Below, in pieces: positions 19,631 to 28,066 of a stretch of DNA of 64,000 nucleotides. Both the position numbers and the translations under genes were made by a program. A model generated the notes under the pieces. It ran no database searches. It saw only the letters and a list, made by a program, of their open reading frames with translations, and had not been told where the DNA came from. Origin of the DNA: a bacterium (GTDB taxonomy: Bacteria; Pseudomonadota; Alphaproteobacteria; Caulobacterales; Hyphomonadaceae); contig WGML01000006.1 in the NCBI GenBank assembly GCA_016125045.1, forward strand, positions 124,001-188,000. The letters run 5' to 3'. Numbering within the stretch: the stretch's first letter is position 1; each line of letters starts with the position of its first letter.

Positions 19631-20257
19631 ATGTCGTCCGAAACCGCTCCCGACGGGCCCGCCGCGCCGACCGCGCGCACCTTCCTTCAGTCCTTGGAAG
19701 CCATGGCGGCGGAGGCGCCGGCGGAAGGGTTGACGCTGCGGGCGATCCTCGACCGGCTGGACGAGCGGGCGTTTGGCGCCGCGCTGTTCGTGCTCGCCCT
19801 GCCGTGCTGCATCCCGTTTCTCTACGGCGTGCCGCAGATCGTTTCGCTGCCGATGATGGCGCTTGCAACTCAGATGGCCCTCGGCCGGGAGGAGCCCTGG
19901 CTGCCGGATCGTTTCGCGCGCCGTGTCATCCAGAAACAGAGCCTCGCGCGCACTGCATCGTGGGGCCGCAAATGGTTCGGATGGATGGAGATCTTCGCCC
20001 GCCCGAGGCTCGTCGGCATGTTGTCGCAGCGAGGCGAGCAGGCGATCGGCTGCCTGCTCGTTCTGTTCTGCATGTCCATCCTCACGCCGCTGCCCGCAAC
20101 CAACACGGTGCCGGGCATCGCCGTTGCGATCGTCGCATTCGGCCTGATGGCGCGCGACGGCCTGCTGGTGATCGGCGGAAGCATCGTCGGGCTGGCATGG
20201 ATCGTCGGACTCATCACGCTGGTTCTGCTGGGCGTGCGCACCCTCACCGGGGCTTGA
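19631..20257 (+). CDS. ExoD-family membrane protein
   Basis: 208 residues from ATG 19631, following GGAGACCTC. The sequence LDERAFGAALFVLALPCCIP and ...PFLYGVPQIVSLPMMALATQ with LGREEPWLPDRFARR is characteristic of ExoD, first linked to exopolysaccharide synthesis and alkaline tolerance in rhizobia. Three or four transmembrane segments, the last two in the C-terminal third. Mechanism unknown. The yqaA-like gene is divergent upstream; dsbB follows by 58 bases. Confidence 0.88.
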   Translation: MSSETAPDGPAAPTARTFLQSLEAMAAEAPAEGLTLRAILDRLDERAFGAALFVLALPCCIPFLYGVPQIVSLPMMALATQMALGREEPWLPDRFARRVIQKQSLARTASWGRKWFGWMEIFARPRLVGMLSQRGEQAIGCLLVLFCMSILTPLPATNTVPGIAVAIVAFGLMARDGLLVIGGSIVGLAWIVGLITLVLLGVRTLTGA

Positions 20258-20315
20258 AGGCGCGGACGACCATCGGCCGCATTGCCGCCCGATTGGCGCG
20301 CTCTAGACTTGTCTG

Positions 20316-20852
20316 ATGACGTGGCTGCCTCTTGACCGCGCGCGATGGCCGCTCGCCGCCCTGCTCGCATCGCTTGCGATGCTTGGGGCCGCGCACGGCT
20401 TTGAGCGGTTCGCCCATCTCGCGCCCTGCCCGCTTTGCTACACCCAGCGCCAGGTCTACTGGGGCGCGGCGGCGATTGCGGTGATCGGCGCGCTGCTCCA
20501 GCGGCGTGGAGCGAGCTCGCGGATGATGTTTGCGGTCGACTCCCTCCTCGGCGTCGTCTTCCTCGCCGGCGCCGGGGTCGCCGCTTACCACTCTGGAGTG
20601 GAGCTCGGGATATTCCCCGCGCCGGACACCTGCGCGGTCGGCGCGGCTGATCAGACGCTCTCGGGCGATCTGTGGTCGCAACTCAACGCTCCGCTCGCCG
20701 TGCCCGCGTGCGCCGAGCCAAAATGGTGGTTCCTCGGCCTGACGATGGCCTCCTGGAACGCGATCATCTCGCTCAGCCTCGCAGCGCTCAGCCTCGTCTG
20801 TGCATGGCGCGGCGACCGCCAGGCCGACATGGCCGGGATGGCGGTTCGATGA
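20316..20852 (+). CDS. dsbB: Disulfide bond formation protein B
   Basis: 178 residues with four membrane spans. The first periplasmic loop has the redox pair in HLAPCPLCYTQRQVYW, and the second loop carries Cys in DTCAVGAAD and VPACAEPKWWFLGLTMASWN. It reoxidises DsbA and passes electrons to quinone. Partner thiol oxidoreductases of the DsbA family are encoded at 43.2 and 44.1 kb. Its stop overlaps the coq7 start (ATGA), which makes sense as both relate to ubiquinone. Confidence 0.9.
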   Translation: MTWLPLDRARWPLAALLASLAMLGAAHGFERFAHLAPCPLCYTQRQVYWGAAAIAVIGALLQRRGASSRMMFAVDSLLGVVFLAGAGVAAYHSGVELGIFPAPDTCAVGAADQTLSGDLWSQLNAPLAVPACAEPKWWFLGLTMASWNAIISLSLAALSLVCAWRGDRQADMAGMAVR

Positions 20853-21397
20853 TCCCCCGCGCGCGCCCGGGAAGCCGCGCCCGCCGCGAGGAAATGCTCC
20901 GCGTGGACCATGCCGGGGAGTATGGCGCGGTCGCGATCTATCGCGGGCAGCTCGCTGTGTTTGAACGCCGCCAGGGACATGAGCGCATTGTTGGCCAGCT
21001 TCGCGAGATGGCCGCGCAGGAACAGACCCACCTCGACACGTTCGACGATCTGCTCACGCGCGAAGACGTGCGCCCCACCCTCGCGTCGCCGGTCTGGAAT
21101 CTGGCGGGTTTCGCCCTCGGCGTCGCCACCGCCCTGCTCGGCGAAAAGGCGGCCCACGCCTGTACCGAGGCGATCGAGACGGTGATCGGCGACCATTACA
21201 CTGATCAGATCGACGAGCTGGAACGCGCGGGCGAGACGGCGCTCGCCGCCACTTTCACCAGCTTCCGGGATGAAGAGCTCGCCCACCGCGACCTCGCGCT
21301 TGATGAAGGCGCAAGGGAAGCCCCGGGCTACCCTGTGCTCGCCTCGCTCATCCGCTTCGGGTGTTCGGCGGCGATCCGCATCAGCGAAAAGCTCTGA
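20849..21397 (+). CDS. coq7: Demethoxyubiquinone hydroxylase Coq7
   Basis: 182 residues from the ATG that overlaps the dsbB stop. Di-iron ligands are supplied by two copies of the E...EQxH type pattern: HAGEYGAVAIYRGQ with AAQEQTHLDTF, then ACTEAIETVIGDHY with RDEELAHRDLAL. It adds the last ring hydroxyl in ubiquinone synthesis and is membrane associated. Length is normal for the family. Confidence 0.92.
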   Translation: MIPRARPGSRARREEMLRVDHAGEYGAVAIYRGQLAVFERRQGHERIVGQLREMAAQEQTHLDTFDDLLTREDVRPTLASPVWNLAGFALGVATALLGEKAAHACTEAIETVIGDHYTDQIDELERAGETALAATFTSFRDEELAHRDLALDEGAREAPGYPVLASLIRFGCSAAIRISEKL

Positions 21398-21419
21398 TCT
21401 GGCGGGACCGGGGTCTCGT

Positions 21420-21989
21420 TCAGATGAACAGCGGAATCAGCGACAGCACGCTCGCGCCGGAGATGGCAAGCGCGATGGTGCGCATGATCCGGAACCAGAG
21501 CGCGAGCGGCCCCGTCGGCTGGATCAGTGACAGCGCGATGCAAACGCCCGCAGCGGCGCAGGGCGCCCAGCCCATGTGGATGAGCAGCCCCCATCCTCCG
21601 GCGGCCACCGCGCAAAGTCCCGGAAACAGCGCGGCGAGAAAGGACACCGCACCCCCGAGTGGAGACGCGTGGCCACCGTTGTCGTGCACTGCCTTGTCCG
21701 CCTCGGCCGAGGCCCACGCCGCGATCCCGAAGACGACGCAGTAGATCGCGACGCACGCAAACATCGCGGCGGTGAAGCCCTGCACGGCGAGAAAGGCTGC
21801 GGATTCCAGATCGGCCCGACGCGTCAGGACGTCATGATTGATCCACACGGATGCGGCGATCCCGACCGGGACCGCGGCCGCTCCCATGATCAGCAGAAAA
21901 GCGGGGACGATCGCCAGCCCCCGAACGAAACGCGGGACCGAAGCGGCCTCCGTTTGCCGGGGGGCCTCGGCCACGCTTGGCGACTCCAC
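21420..21989 (-). CDS. Hypothetical multi-span membrane protein
   Basis: 189 residues with four to five hydrophobic segments (around residues 24-50, 64-92, 110-155, 165-189). A loop near residue 100 is charged and contains HDNGGHAS. No family recognised. It begins 3 bases after the stop of the HNH nuclease gene on the same strand, so the two are probably co-transcribed, and it converges on coq7. Confidence 0.65.
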   Translation of the reverse strand: MESPSVAEAPRQTEAASVPRFVRGLAIVPAFLLIMGAAAVPVGIAASVWINHDVLTRRADLESAAFLAVQGFTAAMFACVAIYCVVFGIAAWASAEADKAVHDNGGHASPLGGAVSFLAALFPGLCAVAAGGWGLLIHMGWAPCAAAGVCIALSLIQPTGPLALWFRIMRTIALAISGASVLSLIPLFI

Positions 21990-21992
21990 GCG

Positions 21993-22562
21993 TCAGATCT
22001 CCAGTTCAACGTCCCAGTATAGATAATCGAGCCAGGTCTCATGCAAATAGTTGGGCGGAAACTTTCGTCCCATGTCCTGCAGCTGGTGCGCTGTCGGGCG
22101 CGCCGGACGGAAGCGCGGCTGCATTCTCGCGTCATGCGGAAGGCGTCCACCCTTGCGCAGATTGCACGGGCTGCATGCGGCGACGATGTTGTCCCAACTC
22201 GTACGCCCGCCACGGGAACGGGGGATCACGTGGTCGAACGTCAGATCCTCGGTCGACTCGCAATACACGCAACGGAACCCGTCGCGCAGGAACACATTGA
22301 ACCGCGTGAACGCCGGAGGCCGGTCCTGATGCACGAATTCGCGCAAGGCGATCACGCTCGGCACCCGCATCTCGAACGAGGGCGAGCGAACCACCTGCGC
22401 GTACTCGGCGATCACGTCGACACGTTCGAGAAATACCGCCTTCACGACCTCCTGCCAGGGCCAGAGCGACAGCGGATAATAGGACAACGGGCGGTAGTCG
22501 GCATTGAGAACCAACGCCGGCCATCCGGACGGGGCGTGTGAAACGACAGCCGACATCGACAT
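21993..22562 (-). CDS. HNH endonuclease family protein
   Basis: 189 residues. Core FRCVYCESTEDLTFDHVIPR followed by SRGGRTSWDNIVAACSPCNL has the HNH catalytic DH..P.S.GG....N and two CxxC zinc pairs. The N-terminus PALVLNADYRPLSYYPLSLW is shared by a widespread bacterial HNH group found next to housekeeping genes, so a chromosomal repair or housekeeping role is more likely than homing. The alternative Met two codons downstream is equally possible. Confidence 0.9.
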   Translation of the reverse strand: MSMSAVVSHAPSGWPALVLNADYRPLSYYPLSLWPWQEVVKAVFLERVDVIAEYAQVVRSPSFEMRVPSVIALREFVHQDRPPAFTRFNVFLRDGFRCVYCESTEDLTFDHVIPRSRGGRTSWDNIVAACSPCNLRKGGRLPHDARMQPRFRPARPTAHQLQDMGRKFPPNYLHETWLDYLYWDVELEI

Positions 22563-22764
22563 ATCCGTTCACCAGGTGACGACCCCTTGCGACGCCGCCT
22601 TCCGCTTGCGCCGGCCCCCTCCTTTGCGGGGAACAGCCCGAACGGTAAGCGCGCCCGAAGACTCGCCGTTTGAGAAAACCCTAAGCGATTCTAGGCGACA
22701 GGATCATGACCGTCGGCCACTGTTCCCGTCCGCCCGACAGGTTGACGCGCGTCCCGATTTTGCG

Positions 22765-23403
22765 TCAGGCCCCGCCTCGCTCGGTCTCCCTTGCGGCGTT
22801 TATATAGCCCCACAGCAGCGCCGCCGCCACTGCGCGATAAGGCCGCCAGAGGTCCGCGTGCAGTTGGAACGCCTTCGCCGGCAGGCGCTCCTCTGCGTCG
22901 CTGAGCTGCCGGAAGGCTTCAATCAGGCCGAGATCGCCGAGCGGAAAAACGTCCAACCGCCCCAGACAGAACATGAGATAGACATCCGCCGTCCAGGGAC
23001 CGATCCCTTTCACAGCAACCAGCTCCGCCCGCGCCGTCTCGTCGTCCGAGACCGCGACCCGGTCGAGATCGAGCCGCCCAGTCCGAACCGCCTCTGTGAT
23101 CGATTTGAGGTGTGCGACCTTCGGTCGGGACAGCCCGCATGCGCGCAGATCGTCTTCACCCGCTTGTTCCAGAGCGAGAGGCGTCACCTCGCCGAGCCGC
23201 GCCTCCACCCGGCCCCAGATGGTCGCCGCAGCCTTGGTGGAGAGCTGTTGATAGGCGATGATCCGCGTGAGTCCGGCAAAACCCGCCGGACGGGTCCGCC
23301 AGGGCACATGGCCGAGCATGCCGTGCGCCCTCGCCATCGCAGGGCACACGGCCGCTAGCGCCGTTGCGGCCTCACGGAGTCGGGCAGGAGCGGGCGTTGT
23401 CAT
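22765..23403 (-). CDS. DNA-3-methyladenine glycosylase II-like (AlkA/HhH-GPD)
   Basis: 212 residues from the Met at 23403 (MTTPAPARLR). The helix-hairpin-helix and catalytic Asp are in VAVKGIGPWTADVYLMFCLG followed by RLDVFPLGDLGL; the first half has the ...LTRIIAYQQLSTKAAATIWG pattern of AlkA-like enzymes. It should flip out and excise alkylated purines. Distinct from mutY in this window, as it has no iron-sulfur cysteines. Confidence 0.88.
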   Translation of the reverse strand: MTTPAPARLREAATALAAVCPAMARAHGMLGHVPWRTRPAGFAGLTRIIAYQQLSTKAAATIWGRVEARLGEVTPLALEQAGEDDLRACGLSRPKVAHLKSITEAVRTGRLDLDRVAVSDDETARAELVAVKGIGPWTADVYLMFCLGRLDVFPLGDLGLIEAFRQLSDAEERLPAKAFQLHADLWRPYRAVAAALLWGYINAARETERGGA

Positions 23404-23448
23404 GTCGGAGACTTTCCTGCGCACCTGATCGCGTGACAAGACCAATAG

Positions 23449-24312
23449 ATGAGCACGGCCTTCACCACGCGCTTCGCCCCGAGCCCTACGGGTCGGCTTC
23501 ATCTTGGCCACGCCTTCTCGGCGGTGCTGGCCCACGATGCGGCGCGGGCCGCGGGCGGACGGTTTCTGCTTCGCATCGAGGACATCGACGCGGGCCGCTG
23601 CCGTCCCGCCTTCACTCAAGCGATCCTCGACGATCTGGCCTGGCTTGGCCTCACCTGGGACGCGGACGTCCGCCGGCAAAGCGATCACATCGCCGACTAT
23701 CAGCGGGCGATCGACCAACTGCGTCAGGCAGGTCTCGTCTATCGCTGCTTCCGCACCCGCAGCGAGCTTGCAGAGGCGAGCCTCAGCGCGCCGCACGGGC
23801 GGGCGCCCGTCGCCCCATCGCCCGGTCCTCACGATCCTTCGGACGAAGCCGCGAGGCTCGAAGCCGGAGCCCCCTACGCCTGGCGGTTGTCACTCGGCGC
23901 GGCGCTCGCCCACATCTCCCGTGGCGCCGAAGACATCGCGTTCACCGAAGAAACCCTGGACGCCGGATCAGGACCGCGCGTCGTCCGCCTTGACCCCTCC
24001 CTCATCGGCGACGTCGTGCTTGCGCGAAAGGACACGCCGACCAGCTACCACCTCGCGGTGACGGTCGACGACGCGCTGCAGGGCGTTACCCACATCATCC
24101 GGGGCGAGGATCTTTTCGAGGCGACCCATGTCCATGTTCTGCTTCAACGCCTGCTTGGCCTTCCGACCCCGCGGTATCGCCATCATCGACTCTTGGCGGG
24201 ACCGGACGGAAAGCGATATGCGAAGCGGGACGCGTCCGTGACGCTCGACGCGCTCAGGTCCGGCGGCGCAACTCCAGATGACATCCGGCGCATGATTGGA
24301 CTGCCCGCTTGA
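23449..24312 (+). CDS. gluQ: Glutamyl-Q tRNA(Asp) synthetase
   Basis: 287 residues, the size of a GluRS catalytic core without the anticodon domain. TTRFAPSPTGRLHLGHAFSA is the HIGH-type motif and GKRYAKRD the KMSK-type motif. It glutamylates queuosine at position 34 of tRNA-Asp; queF at 55 kb belongs to queuosine synthesis. The zinc site that in E. coli starts CxC is only YRCFRTRSEL here and no further Cys follows, so it is a zinc-free variant. It overlaps the next gene by 4 nt. Confidence 0.9.
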   Translation: MSTAFTTRFAPSPTGRLHLGHAFSAVLAHDAARAAGGRFLLRIEDIDAGRCRPAFTQAILDDLAWLGLTWDADVRRQSDHIADYQRAIDQLRQAGLVYRCFRTRSELAEASLSAPHGRAPVAPSPGPHDPSDEAARLEAGAPYAWRLSLGAALAHISRGAEDIAFTEETLDAGSGPRVVRLDPSLIGDVVLARKDTPTSYHLAVTVDDALQGVTHIIRGEDLFEATHVHVLLQRLLGLPTPRYRHHRLLAGPDGKRYAKRDASVTLDALRSGGATPDDIRRMIGLPA

Positions 24313-25172
24313 CGACCGCCGACGCCCGCAGCCCTGTCTGGACCGGCCCGGCCCTGCTCATCGCGGGAGGTCTCGCCATTGGCTTCGCCCCCATCGGCAT
24401 GCGGCTGTCTGAATTCGGGCCGCAGGCGACCGCGCTATGGAGATATGTGTTCGCGCTGCCCCTGATCTGGGCGATTGGACGGGCGATGGGCGTCCGGATC
24501 ACGCGCCCGTCTCCGTGGGCGCTGGCGGCCGGTGTGTTCTTCGGTCTCGACATGGCGTTGTGGCATCAGGCGCTGACCATGACGTCGGTCGCCAACGCCA
24601 CCTTCCTCGTCAATCTGGGCAACGCGCTCGTCGGCCTCCTCGCGTGGTGGCTGCTCAAGGAGAAGCCCTCTCGCCTCTGGCCGATGGCGGCTGGCATCGC
24701 GCTCCTGGGCGCATTTCTCATGTCGCGCGGCGCCCCCGACGAGACACAGGCCGAGATCACAGGCGATCTGCTCGCGGTCGGCGCGGCGCTGATGGTGTCG
24801 GTCTACATGGTGGCGTCAAAGGTGGCCCGGCGTCAGGACACCGCCGTCAACGTCATCTTCTGGGCTACGGTCGCCGAGGTCGTGGTCGGCGGCGGGGCCG
24901 TCGCTGCGACCGGCGAGCGCTTCCTGCCGCCCTCGCTGGACTGGTTCCTGATGCCGTTTCTTCTCGCCGTGATCGCGCACGCCGTCGGCCAGACGCTGAT
25001 CGTGTCGGGCGTCGGGCGAACGCCTGCCGCCATTGCGGGCCTGCTCGTGCTGGTGCAGCCGGTCGCCGCGGCGCTCATCGCGTGGCCGCTCTTCGAGGAG
25101 ACGCTCGCGCCGGTGCAGATCGCGGGCGGCGGCGCGATCCTCCTCGGCGTCTGGCTGGCGGGTCGGAAGTAG
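24309..25172 (+). CDS. EamA/DMT-family transporter
   Basis: 287 residues from a TTG start sharing bases with the gluQ stop. Ten predicted membrane helices as two EamA repeats of about 140 residues; FFGLDMALWHQALTMTSVAN followed by ATFLVNLGNALVGLLAWW is typical of the first repeat and GLLVLVQPVAAALIAWPLFE of the second. Drug/metabolite transporter superfamily, probably an exporter of small metabolites. Confidence 0.9.
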   Translation: MTTADARSPVWTGPALLIAGGLAIGFAPIGMRLSEFGPQATALWRYVFALPLIWAIGRAMGVRITRPSPWALAAGVFFGLDMALWHQALTMTSVANATFLVNLGNALVGLLAWWLLKEKPSRLWPMAAGIALLGAFLMSRGAPDETQAEITGDLLAVGAALMVSVYMVASKVARRQDTAVNVIFWATVAEVVVGGGAVAATGERFLPPSLDWFLMPFLLAVIAHAVGQTLIVSGVGRTPAAIAGLLVLVQPVAAALIAWPLFEETLAPVQIAGGGAILLGVWLAGRK

Positions 25173-25197
25173 CCGCGAGCGAACCGGGTCACCCCGA

Positions 25198-25536
25198 TCA
25201 GATGTCGCCGCCAATCTCGACCAGTGGCTCACCAGAGGCGATCAATGACATCGCTATTGGCAGCCTCATCTCCAGCACCTCTTTGACGCGCGCGGTCGAC
25301 GTGTTGCCAAGGGTCAACAGAATGATCGCCGGGAGCGGCCCGATACGATCGACCAGTTCTGCGAAATCACGATCCTTGGTCATCAGCACGCGCGCCTGAC
25401 TGGCCGCTGCGGTGAAAATCGCCAAGTCGGACGCACGCGCCATCCCGAGGTCCCGCACCTGCAGGCAGGGCTCAGCCAACACTTCGGTTATCCAGCGTGC
25501 GATCGCAGGCGAAAGATGATTATCCAGCCAGATCAC
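25198..25536 (-). CDS. DUF5615 PIN-like putative toxin
   Basis: 112 residues. MIWLDNHLSPAIARWITEVL, VRDLGMARASDLAIFTAA, VLMTKDRDFAEL and LPAIILLTLGN are the conserved blocks of the DUF5615/PIN-like family, with acidic residues (Asp5, the D of MTKDRDF) in nuclease positions. Encoded 6 bases after the DUF433 gene; these two families commonly form a type II toxin-antitoxin pair. RNase activity is inferred from the fold. Confidence 0.85.
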   Translation of the reverse strand: MIWLDNHLSPAIARWITEVLAEPCLQVRDLGMARASDLAIFTAAASQARVLMTKDRDFAELVDRIGPLPAIILLTLGNTSTARVKEVLEMRLPIAMSLIASGEPLVEIGGDI

Positions 25537-25542
25537 GCTTGA

Positions 25543-25767
25543 TCAGGCAGTGATAACGGGATGGTCCACCCGGCGGGACGCATAAACGAGCGCGGCCTTC
25601 ACATCGTCTGGCTCCAGATCCGGAAGCTCTTCGATGATCTCGGCGTGGCTCAAGCCCGCTGCGAGCAGATCAAGTACATCGACCACGCGAATGCGAAGCC
25701 CTCGGATACAGGGACGGCCGTTGAACTTGTCTGGCTCAGAGGTGATGCGATCGAGCAGAGCGGACAT
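25543..25767 (-). CDS. DUF433 putative antitoxin
   Basis: 74 residues. RITSEPDKFNGRPCIRGLRI followed by RVVDVLDLLAAGLSHAEIIE is the DUF433 signature (a small winged-helix DNA-binding domain). As first gene of the pair it likely binds and neutralises the DUF5615 protein and represses the operon. Local base composition is slightly lower in GC than the flanking genes, which suits a mobile module. Confidence 0.87.
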   Translation of the reverse strand: MSALLDRITSEPDKFNGRPCIRGLRIRVVDVLDLLAAGLSHAEIIEELPDLEPDDVKAALVYASRRVDHPVITA

Positions 25768-25812
25768 TGAACAATGATATCACGCGAGCGCTTGACCGCC
25801 AATCAATGCGCC

Positions 25813-27801
25813 CTAACCCAGCGTTTCCTCGACCACCTTCACCACATCGCCCATGATGTCCGTGATCTTGTAGTCTTTGGGTGTATAGACCCGCTTCACG
25901 CCCATCTGCTTCAGCGCGAGGCCGTCGCTCTCGGGGATGATCCCGCCCACAACAAGTGGAATCGCAAGCCCCTGCTTGCGCATTTCGCCCAGCGTATCGC
26001 GCACCAGATCGAGATGGCTGCCGGAAAGGATCGACAGCCCGACCACATGCGCCTCCGCCGCCACCGCCTGCGCGACAATCTCCTCCGGTGTGAACCGGAT
26101 GCCTTCATAAACCACCTTCATGCCCACGGCGCGGGCGCGAGCCGCGATCTGCTCCGATCCGTTCGAATGCCCGTCGAGGCCCGGCTTGCCGATCACATAG
26201 GTCAGCCGCCGCCCGAGCTTTTCCGACACGCGATCGACATCGGCGCGAACCGCGTCGAGATCCTCGTCCGCACCGCTCTCAATCACGAGCGCGACCCCTG
26301 TCGGGCCGCGATACTCGCCGAACACGTCCCGCAGCGCCCCGCCCCATTCGCCAGTTGTTACCCCCGCCTTCGCCGCGGCGATCGACGGTGGCATGATGTT
26401 CCCGCCCTGCGACGCCGCCGCCTTGAGGTCAGCGAGCGCCGCATCGACGGCGGCCTGATCCCGCTTGGACCGCCATGCCTTCAGCTTCTCGATCTCCTCG
26501 CGTTCGACCATCGGGTCGACCGTGAGGATGGACCCGTCGCCCGACGACAGCGGGCTCGCCTCGGTGGTCTCGTAGCGATTGACCCCGACTACGACCTGAT
26601 CGCCCGCCTCGATGCCGCGAAGGCGCGCAGACTGGGACGCAACGAGTTCGCGCTTCATGAATTCGACCGCGTCGATCGCCCCGCCCATCGCGTCGATCTC
26701 GGCGAGCTTCGCCCGCGCGCCCGCCTTCAGTTCCTCGGTCTTGGCCGTCACCACATGGCTGCCGTCAAACAGGTCCTCATATTCGAGGAGGTCCGTCTCC
26801 AGCGCCAGGATCTGCTGCAACCGCAACGACCACTGTTGATCCCATGGGCGCGGTAGACCCATCGCTTCGTTCCACGCCGGAAGCTGCAACGCCCGGCAGC
26901 GCGCCCGCTTGGACAGGGTGACCGCGAGGGCTTCGATCAGAATGCGATAGACGTTGTTCTCGGGCTGGCTCTCGGTGAGGCCGAGCGAATTGACCTGCAC
27001 GCCGTAGCGGAACAACAGCGACTTCGGGTCGGTGACGCCGTAGCGCTCGCGGCCGATCTCCTCCCAAAGGTCGACAAATGCGCGCATCTTGCACATCTCG
27101 GTGACGAACCGGACGCCGGCATTCACAAAAAAGGAGATGCGTCCGAACACCGTCGGGAAGTCCGCCGCCGGCACCTGTCCCCCGTCTCGCGTGGCGTCGA
27201 GCACGGCGCATGCGGTCGCAAGCGCATAGGCGAGTTCCTGCTCCGGCGTCGCCCCGGCTTCCTGCAGGTGATAGCTGCACACATTGAGCGGATTGAATTT
27301 CGGCGTCTCGACATAGCACCACGCCACCATGTCCGAGATAAGCCGCAGCGAGGGACGCGGCGGAAATACATACGTCCCCCGCGACAGATACTCCTTCACG
27401 ATGTCGTTCTGGGTCGTTCCCTGCAGCACGTCGCGCCCCGCGCCCTGCTCATCGGCGAGGGCGACATAGAGCGCGAGCAACCACGCCGCGGGCGCGTTGA
27501 TCGTCATCGAGGTGTTCATCTCGGCAAGCGGGATCCCGTCGAACAGGGTGCGCATGTCCCCGAGATGCGCGACCGGGACACCGACCTTGCCCACCTCCCC
27601 GCGCGACAGGATATGATCAGGGTCGAGCGCCGTCTGCGTCGGCAGGTCGAAGGCGATCGACAACCCGGTCTGCCCTTTTGCGAGATTCTTGCGGTAGAGC
27701 GCGTTTGATTGTTTCGCCGTGGAATGCCCGGCATAGGTGCGGAAGATCCAGGGCCGATCGGCCACATGCTGAAATGACTTGGTCGAACCCGTATCCGGCA
27801 T
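25813..27801 (-). CDS. ecm: Ethylmalonyl-CoA mutase (MeaA)
   Basis: 662 residues from Met 27801 (MPDTGSTKSF), the usual length for this single-chain B12 mutase. The N-terminal barrel carries RPWIFRTYAGHSTAKQSNAL, and the C-terminal cobalamin domain has the DxHxxG motif in GKPGLDGHSNGSEQIA. It converts (2R)-ethylmalonyl-CoA to methylsuccinyl-CoA in the ethylmalonyl-CoA pathway. The start STAKQSN and GLSIAFDLPTQTALDPDH resemble MeaA/Ecm more than methylmalonyl-CoA mutase. The pathway's ccrA lies 3 kb downstream on the other strand. Confidence 0.92.
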   Translation of the reverse strand: MPDTGSTKSFQHVADRPWIFRTYAGHSTAKQSNALYRKNLAKGQTGLSIAFDLPTQTALDPDHILSRGEVGKVGVPVAHLGDMRTLFDGIPLAEMNTSMTINAPAAWLLALYVALADEQGAGRDVLQGTTQNDIVKEYLSRGTYVFPPRPSLRLISDMVAWCYVETPKFNPLNVCSYHLQEAGATPEQELAYALATACAVLDATRDGGQVPAADFPTVFGRISFFVNAGVRFVTEMCKMRAFVDLWEEIGRERYGVTDPKSLLFRYGVQVNSLGLTESQPENNVYRILIEALAVTLSKRARCRALQLPAWNEAMGLPRPWDQQWSLRLQQILALETDLLEYEDLFDGSHVVTAKTEELKAGARAKLAEIDAMGGAIDAVEFMKRELVASQSARLRGIEAGDQVVVGVNRYETTEASPLSSGDGSILTVDPMVEREEIEKLKAWRSKRDQAAVDAALADLKAAASQGGNIMPPSIAAAKAGVTTGEWGGALRDVFGEYRGPTGVALVIESGADEDLDAVRADVDRVSEKLGRRLTYVIGKPGLDGHSNGSEQIAARARAVGMKVVYEGIRFTPEEIVAQAVAAEAHVVGLSILSGSHLDLVRDTLGEMRKQGLAIPLVVGGIIPESDGLALKQMGVKRVYTPKDYKITDIMGDVVKVVEETLG

Positions 27802-28066
27802 CGTCTGAAATCCCCTGGCAGGGTCGTGTTGCAGGTGCGAAGTAACATGACTGCAATCCTCGCGCCGGGGCAAGACGACAGCGCCGACATCATCGTCGGG
27901 AACGTGCCCCCAACATGCGCCAAACTGCACTCAAACCCGCCTCTGACCTGCCCAGTCGGACTGGAACGCAGCTTCTCGCGGTGTGAAAAAGACGGGAGTG
28001 ATGTTAGGATAAAGCAAGGATCGCGGGGCGGCTTCGGGGGCGGCTCTGTTCGCGGAGGTGGCGGAT

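Noticed and set aside
25774..26856. 360-residue plus-strand frame
   Set aside because: Shadow of ecm, whose cobalamin-binding motif lies in the same bases.
27802..28066. Cobalamin riboswitch upstream of the B12-dependent mutase gene
   Set aside because: No B12-box core was found in the intergenic bases on the minus strand.
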